From the NCBI GenBank assembly GCA_964223495.1, contig CAXQGL010000025.1:1-19496 (forward strand): 19,496 bases of DNA. Direction: 5' to 3'. Source of the stretch: UBA8752 sp964223495. GTDB lineage: Bacteria; Bacteroidota; Bacteroidia; Flavobacteriales_D; Sanyastnellaceae. Both the position numbers and the translations under genes were made by a program. Below, piece by piece: positions 15,107 to 19,496 of the stretch. Under the pieces are notes generated by a model. It saw only the letters and a list, made by a program, of their open reading frames with translations, was not told the DNA's origin and made no database searches. Position 1 is the first letter of the stretch; each line of letters starts with the position of its first letter.

Positions 15107-17086
15107 TCACGGCTTGATCAACACCCGGGCGACCCCGGCTCCGCCGTCGGATGTCGTCAACCTCATCAGATATCGACCCGAAGACAAAGCGCGCCCATCC
15201 CACTCCAATACGGTTGACCGCAACACCCGATAATCGATGACCCTGCCCGATGGGTCCAGCAATTCAGCCCGTCCCCCAAGCCAACCTTCTCCCAGGGTGA
15301 GGCGGAACCTGCCTTCGAATGGATTGGGATACAGCCCTGCCTCCAACCGAAGGTATTCCTCCACACCGACATACACCACGGCAGATGACGCCACCGCCGG
15401 GCAATCGATGAAATCGGTGACCCATACCGTGTATGACCCCTCGCCCGGTGATGCGAGGACGGGACCTTCCTCCCCATCGAGTACGCTCCCCTCAAACCAC
15501 CATTGGTAACCCTCATATTCACCATCCACGAGGAGGTTTCCCATATCGTCCTGGTAGACCATCGGTGGAGCGATCGGCCAACACACCAGCACCGAATCGC
15601 TGGCCACCGGGCACCCCAAATCAGCCGTTACCGATTCGACGCGGTACCATCCACTTTCGAGGGGGAACCACACTTGTCCACCCCCGAAAAGGGTGTCCAC
15701 CAGATTCCCATTGAAATACCAGGCCCACCAGGGATGATCGGCGTCTGCCTCAAGGCCCATGGGTGTTCCGTTCAATTCAATCAGCGCGAGATCCATGGCC
15801 GCATCCGGCAGGCAGAAAAGCACGGAATCCGAACCCGCACTACAGCCGTTCGAGTCCAAGCCCACCACGGAATACCACCCACTCACTCCTGGAGACCACT
15901 GTGCTTCCGTCCCCTCCGCCACAAGGCTGTCTCCGAGATACCAGTTGTACTGCAAGAGACTGTCCGGCGAGCATTGCAATGCACCATCACCCGACAGCGC
16001 GATTTCCATCTCGGGGAGGGCAAACACCTCTACCTCGGCAACATCCACAATCGTCACAAGCGGCTGCAGACCAATGACCAGCTGACCGAAACTGGGCGAG
16101 GCGTTGAAATCAATCGCGCCCGGTCCATTGGGCGTAAAGGGCGACCAGCCCAACCAATCATCACCATCGAACAGGTCTTCGTCGTAGAAGTCCAAGGCGT
16201 AAGGGGGATTGTTCAGGATGATGTTCAGGCCCGTCCATGATGCCGAGCCCACATCATCGACGGTCCCAGAGGTGTAGACCACATTGTCGTTGGCATCCTT
16301 GATGGTGAAATAGGGGTCCGGGTTGCCGAAAAAATCATCCCAGCCTCCACCTCCCGTACCGTTCAGGTAGACTTCCTGGAGTACCTGATCCAATATGACC
16401 GTTTCCAGGCTGACCGGATTGGGTCCTGGATCCGGAAATCCGACACCTTCCAATGTCACGCCCTCCACCTGAACACCATCTGGCAGGGTCCACGTATGCG
16501 TCGTCCATTGGTTTCCCTCCCCGAACACGGTCGCTGAAAAGTCCGCCACGACCTCCCCGCAACCAGCGGCAGGCGAGTAGGTGAAAGAAGAGGTCCCCCC
16601 TGCTCCCGGTTCCACGATCAGCGTGTAGCTGAATCCATCGACGACCTCTTGCTCGAAGCCCAGGGCCGACACGACCGCCGTGATGCTGATCTGGAGATTG
16701 AACACCCCGGGGAAAGTGGGCACCCCGCAAAGGGTGGCGCATCCGGAAGTCTGGCCCGATGCCGGCTCATAGAGCCCATCGGCATCATCAAGCTCAATCT
16801 CGATGCCTGGAGGCAGTCCGGTCACACTCGTCACTTCCACACCGAGCAGTGTCGCCACAAGTCCGGAACCCGGATCCGTCACCTCCGCAGGGATGTAGAA
16901 CGTGATGAACGCCTCATACTCTTCACCTGCAATGCCGGCAGGCAATTCAGCAGGACAAAGGGTAGGAAATCCATCAGAAGAAACGCAATCAGGGTCGATC
17001 ACACAGGCTGCACATTGGGCCCAAACACCTCCTTGCGCGCACAGGAATAAGCAGAGGGACAAGAGCAGGAGCACTAAACGGAACAT
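15107..17086 (-). CDS. Large surface protein with Ig-like and C2-like modules and T9SS sorting domain
   Basis: Start 17086 gives a 659-residue protein with signal peptide MFRLVLLLLSLCLFLCAQGG, cleaved near VWAQC; the ORF extends to 17215 but the extra residues are not signal-like. Residues about 45-160 form an Ig-like (He_PIG type) module: GLPPGIEIEL then TSGCATLCGVPTFPGVFNLQ. Residues about 228-314 resemble a C2 domain: NPDPYFTIKDANDNVVY and NNPPYALDFYDEDLFDGDDW, with Asp residues suited to bind calcium. Three further Ig-like repeats follow at about 360-427 (YNWYLGDSLV), 432-503 (WAWYFNGNLV) and 507-574 (YQWWFEGSVL), each ending in a Cys-containing strand. Residues about 584-659 (LYPNPFEGRFRLTLGEGW to RVLIKP) are a T9SS type A domain. 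Likely an adhesin or matrix-binding protein; no enzymatic motif seen. Confidence 0.85.
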   Translation of the reverse strand: MFRLVLLLLSLCLFLCAQGGVWAQCAACVIDPDCVSSDGFPTLCPAELPAGIAGEEYEAFITFYIPAEVTDPGSGLVATLLGVEVTSVTGLPPGIEIELDDADGLYEPASGQTSGCATLCGVPTFPGVFNLQISITAVVSALGFEQEVVDGFSYTLIVEPGAGGTSSFTYSPAAGCGEVVADFSATVFGEGNQWTTHTWTLPDGVQVEGVTLEGVGFPDPGPNPVSLETVILDQVLQEVYLNGTGGGGWDDFFGNPDPYFTIKDANDNVVYTSGTVDDVGSASWTGLNIILNNPPYALDFYDEDLFDGDDWLGWSPFTPNGPGAIDFNASPSFGQLVIGLQPLVTIVDVAEVEVFALPEMEIALSGDGALQCSPDSLLQYNWYLGDSLVAEGTEAQWSPGVSGWYSVVGLDSNGCSAGSDSVLFCLPDAAMDLALIELNGTPMGLEADADHPWWAWYFNGNLVDTLFGGGQVWFPLESGWYRVESVTADLGCPVASDSVLVCWPIAPPMVYQDDMGNLLVDGEYEGYQWWFEGSVLDGEEGPVLASPGEGSYTVWVTDFIDCPAVASSAVVYVGVEEYLRLEAGLYPNPFEGRFRLTLGEGWLGGRAELLDPSGRVIDYRVLRSTVLEWDGRALSSGRYLMRLTTSDGGAGVARVLIKP

Positions 17087-17237
17087 GAGGACAAGATGGC
17101 GAATTCCGTTCCCTGAATCACCGGATGGAAGGCAAAGTGAATCCGCCTGCCAATCAGGGAAAGGCGACTGCAAAAGCGGTCCCGGACTTTCAGCATCACT
17201 TGGATTCCCGTGCATTGCCGAATGCTATACTTGCCCG
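17087..17237. promoter_or_regulatory. Divergent intergenic region
   Basis: 151 bases separate the Ig/C2 protein start from the small exported protein start. TTG (17200-17202) and TATACTTG (17226-17233) match a Bacteroidota promoter in sequence, but the second element ends only four bases before the assigned GTG, so it would require a leaderless transcript or a later start. Confidence 0.25.
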
Positions 17238-17795
17238 GTGAGCTTATTCCCCAAACAAAACCTCATCCAATCGAAATGGCTGTTGACCTTGGGCTTGTGG
17301 GGCCTGCTGTCCATCGGTATGACCGCTCAGGAAGGTACCAAGCGGGGCTACATCGAATCCAACTGGGGATTGGCTTGGATATCAGATCCCGACGTCCTTT
17401 TTCCCGGCACCTCATTGCTCATTGGAAAACAAGTCTTCAGAGGAAACACCTATGCAGAGCTTCAAGGAGGTTTGGCATTCCCTTCTGTGCTGACCGCCAA
17501 GGTGGGCATCGGTCAACAGGGGAATTCGGGGAACCACTTTTCGGCGGGCGTGCGGATTTTCCCACTTCATGTCTATCTGCAAACGGGCTTCCCCACCAAA
17601 CAATGCCAGCGGGAGGTCGGCAAGGCCAAACTGAGGCGCCTCGAAAAAAGGGGCAAGACAAAAGACGATATACACTGCTCCGAGTGGGTGTTCTCCATGG
17701 AACTGTCTCCGGTGGGCCTGACCGGCAGGGAAAGCACCATATCCCTCAATTCCGTTGCCCTGCTCACCGCAGCCAAACGCTGGTACTTCAATTGA
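17238..17795 (+). CDS. Small exported protein, probably outer-membrane associated, unknown function
   Basis: GTG at 17238 is chosen because it gives a signal peptide (MSLFPKQNLIQSKWLLTLGL, then WGLLSIGMTAQ with cleavage after TAQ); no in-frame ATG precedes the hydrophobic core usefully. The protein is 185 residues. The mature part has beta-strand-like alternation with Gly/aromatic residues (RGYIESNWGLAWIS, NTYAELQGGLAFPS, HFSAGVRIFPLHVYLQTGF) typical of short barrel or barrel-like proteins, then a basic central stretch REVGKAKLRRLEKRGKTKDD, and ends VALLTAAKRWYFN. I do not recognise a family. It precedes the subtilase gene by 34 bases in the same direction. Confidence 0.65.
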   Translation: MSLFPKQNLIQSKWLLTLGLWGLLSIGMTAQEGTKRGYIESNWGLAWISDPDVLFPGTSLLIGKQVFRGNTYAELQGGLAFPSVLTAKVGIGQQGNSGNHFSAGVRIFPLHVYLQTGFPTKQCQREVGKAKLRRLEKRGKTKDDIHCSEWVFSMELSPVGLTGRESTISLNSVALLTAAKRWYFN

Positions 17796-17829
17796 AGAAC
17801 ATCCCCTCGATTTGAGCGAGCTTTCCGGC

Positions 17830-19221
17830 ATGCAGCGGCTGATTCCCCTATTGACCTTGGGCCTTGTCATCACAGGTACAAACCCAATGCAAGCCCAACG
17901 GCCGGAGATGGCCATGACGGCCCGTCAGGCTGTGACTGAAATTGAAACGCTGACCGCGGTACATCCGGATGCCAAGGATTTCCTCTTCGCAGCCGAAGGG
18001 GCCTACCCCGTGGCATCGGTCAACGACCGCCCCACAGTCGGGTTCATTGGCCGGTTGAATGACGATGTGACCGCCGCGGAGTGGCTCGATTGGGCAGCCG
18101 GGCAGTCTGCGGTCCACGCCGGGACCTGCCGATACGGCATCGCCTCCTTCCGCATCGACGCCTACAACCTCGACCTCATCAATGAGCTGCCGATGAGCCG
18201 GGTGGACCTGGCCTCCAAGGCGGTTCCCCAACTGGAGCGGGCACGGGTCGGCACTAGGGTCGACAGTGTTCACGCCGGCCTTGGTGTGCCCCAGCCCTTC
18301 CACGGCGAGGGCGTCCTGATCGGTGTGCTCGACTGGGGCTTCGACTACACCCACCCCAACTTCTACGATACCACCCTCACCTCGACCCGGATCCGCGGCG
18401 CGTGGGACCAGTACCGCCAGTCCGGCCCGGCCCCCGCCGGCTTTGACTACGGCACCGTGGCCGAGACCCCCGAGGAACTGCTGGCCATGGGCAGCGACAC
18501 GGCCAACGTCTACTCCTACTCCACTCACGGCACCCACGTCGCGGGCATCGCCGGCGGATCGGGTTGCGGCGTCAACCTGCACGGCATGGCCCCGGCCGCC
18601 GAATTCCTCTTTGCCACCCTCATGGTCGATGAGGCCTCCTCGCTGGACGCCTTCGCCTGGATGCAGGACGTCGCCGAGGCGGATGGCAAGCGCCTCGTCA
18701 TCAACAACAGCTGGGGTCTCCCGCAATGGGGCACCCCGGACGGGACGGCGCTCAGCAACCAGTTCATCGACGCCATGTCCGAGGAGGGCGTCGTCTTCGT
18801 CAGCTCCAACGGCAACAACGGCGACAGCAACTTCCACCTCGACCACACCTTCGCGGCTCCGGGCGACACGGTGCGCTCGCTGGTGAACTTCTACTCGGTC
18901 GCCGCAAACCCGAACTTCTGGGGCCAGAACCTCACGCTGTGGGGAGAGCCCGGCGAGGCCTTCTCCATGGGCGTCGCCTTCTTCAACGGTTCCTACGACC
19001 CGGTGGGCGCCACCGAATGGGTGCACACGGAGGACGGCCCCGACATGTGGGAAGCCGAGATCGTGGTCAATGGGGATGACACCGTCGTCTACGACGTCGT
19101 GGTCGAATCGGCCCACCCGGCCAACGGTCGCCCCTTCGTGCAACTCCGCGTCAACAAGGGCGCCTCCAACGCCAACGCGGTACTACAGTTCACCGCCCCT
19201 TCAGGCCGCGTCCACGCCTAG
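17830..19221 (+). CDS. Subtilisin-like (S8) serine protease, N-terminal part ended by in-frame TAG
   Basis: Start 17830 gives signal peptide MQRLIPLLTLGLVITGTNPM, cleaved after QAQ. A prodomain-like region (about 25-150) precedes the S8 catalytic domain: VLIGVLDWGFDYTHP carries the catalytic Asp168, STHGTHVAGIAGG the catalytic His233, and LVINNSWG the oxyanion-hole Asn. An inserted beta-rich segment lies between SLVNFYSVAANP and FTAPSGRVHA. The frame then meets TAG at 19219-19221 (codon 464). Without the downstream segment the product lacks the catalytic Ser and would be inactive as a protease. The same frame continues open with clear homology-like subtilase sequence, so the gene is most simply a full-length protease with a nonsense change or sequencing error (TGG Trp would fit GRVHA-W-NHTHLSND). 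The product would be secreted. Confidence 0.85.
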   Translation: MQRLIPLLTLGLVITGTNPMQAQRPEMAMTARQAVTEIETLTAVHPDAKDFLFAAEGAYPVASVNDRPTVGFIGRLNDDVTAAEWLDWAAGQSAVHAGTCRYGIASFRIDAYNLDLINELPMSRVDLASKAVPQLERARVGTRVDSVHAGLGVPQPFHGEGVLIGVLDWGFDYTHPNFYDTTLTSTRIRGAWDQYRQSGPAPAGFDYGTVAETPEELLAMGSDTANVYSYSTHGTHVAGIAGGSGCGVNLHGMAPAAEFLFATLMVDEASSLDAFAWMQDVAEADGKRLVINNSWGLPQWGTPDGTALSNQFIDAMSEEGVVFVSSNGNNGDSNFHLDHTFAAPGDTVRSLVNFYSVAANPNFWGQNLTLWGEPGEAFSMGVAFFNGSYDPVGATEWVHTEDGPDMWEAEIVVNGDDTVVYDVVVESAHPANGRPFVQLRVNKGASNANAVLQFTAPSGRVHA

Positions 19222-19496
19222 AACCACACGCACCTGTCCAATGATGTCGGCAACTGGGGCCAGGATTTCACCACCGCTGGCCAGTCCGGCTGGGTAGCGG
19301 GCGATCCCTATTACGGCGTCCAGCAGCCCGCCTGCTCACACAGCGTCATTGCGGTCGGGGCCCACAACTCCGACTTCGTCAACAACGGCGGCAATGAAAT
19401 CGGCGGCAACCTCGCCTGGTTCTCAACCTACGGCCCCACCCTCGACGAGCGGCTGAAGCCCAACGTCAGCGCGCCCGGCATCAGCGTGGAATCCTC
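19222..19496 (+). pseudogene. Continuation of the subtilase frame after the TAG, cut by window edge
   Basis: From 19222 the same frame is open to the window end: NHTHLSNDVGNWGQDF, then SVIAVGAHNSDFVNNGG, then WFSTYGPTLDERLKPNVSAPG. FSxYGPTxDxRxKPxVSAPG is the segment directly ahead of the GTSMSxP motif holding the catalytic Ser, which must lie just outside the window. It has no start of its own and would be translated only by readthrough of TAG or if the stop is an assembly or sequencing error. Confidence 0.75.

Noticed and set aside
17200..17233. TTG-N23-TATACTTG promoter for the small exported protein
   Set aside because: It ends four bases before the assigned start codon, so transcription would begin at or after the start; kept only as a note.

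Overview
The window looks like chromosomal DNA of a Bacteroidota bacterium, most likely of the order Flavobacteriales. Three proteins end in a type IX secretion (T9SS) type A sorting domain (the multicopper-oxidase-like protein at 1346-2536, the Asp-box propeller at 5200-6384 and the Ig/C2-like protein at 15107-17086). A metallopeptidase carries a short Cys-bounded module beginning GCTDPASCNY that is common in marine Flavobacteriales, and many proteins are outer-membrane lipoproteins, barrels or DUF families frequent in this group. The DNA looks GC-rich for Flavobacteriales (judged by eye). No tRNA, rRNA, CRISPR array, insertion sequence or phage gene was seen. Coding density is high and no stretch above about 150 bases lacks a gene.

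Layout. 1-1188 (-) is the 5' part of a secreted leishmanolysin/metzincin-like zinc peptidase cut by the window edge. 1346-3402 (-) is a two-gene operon with a 4-base ATGA overlap encoding two multicopper-oxidase-like proteins whose copper motifs complement each other. Divergent from it, 3518-5162 (+) encodes a TlpA/thioredoxin-type lipoprotein and a small cupin. 5200-6384 (-) is a six-Asp-box beta-propeller with a T9SS tail. 6491-8676 (+) is an ATGA-overlapped pair: a cyanophycinase-like S51 peptidase lipoprotein and a beta-lactamase-fold serine hydrolase, probably also a lipoprotein. 8677-9159 (-) is a DUF1761 membrane protein, 9308-10237 (+) a predicted outer-membrane barrel, and 10231-11076 (-) a DUF808 (YedI-like) inner-membrane protein. 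11142-13154 (-) is a secreted double esterase with two alpha/beta-hydrolase domains joined by two dockerin-type calcium repeats. 13302-15074 (+) holds a 91-residue single-span membrane protein and a large DUF4153-like polytopic protein. 15107-17086 (-) is a surface protein with an Ig-like, a C2-like and three further Ig-like modules plus a T9SS tail. 17238-19496 (+) is a small exported protein followed by a subtilisin-family protease whose frame is broken by an in-frame TAG just before the segment expected to carry the catalytic serine.

Taken together the window is mostly an exported hydrolase and redox repertoire (peptidases, esterases, cyanophycin/peptide degradation, copper oxidase) of a particle- or polymer-degrading marine-type heterotroph, with a few conserved inner-membrane proteins of unknown role. 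The most unusual item is the apparently split, heteromeric multicopper oxidase: one subunit has a complete type 1 copper set plus two HxH motifs, the other has two HxH motifs with the type 1 Cys replaced by Asn.
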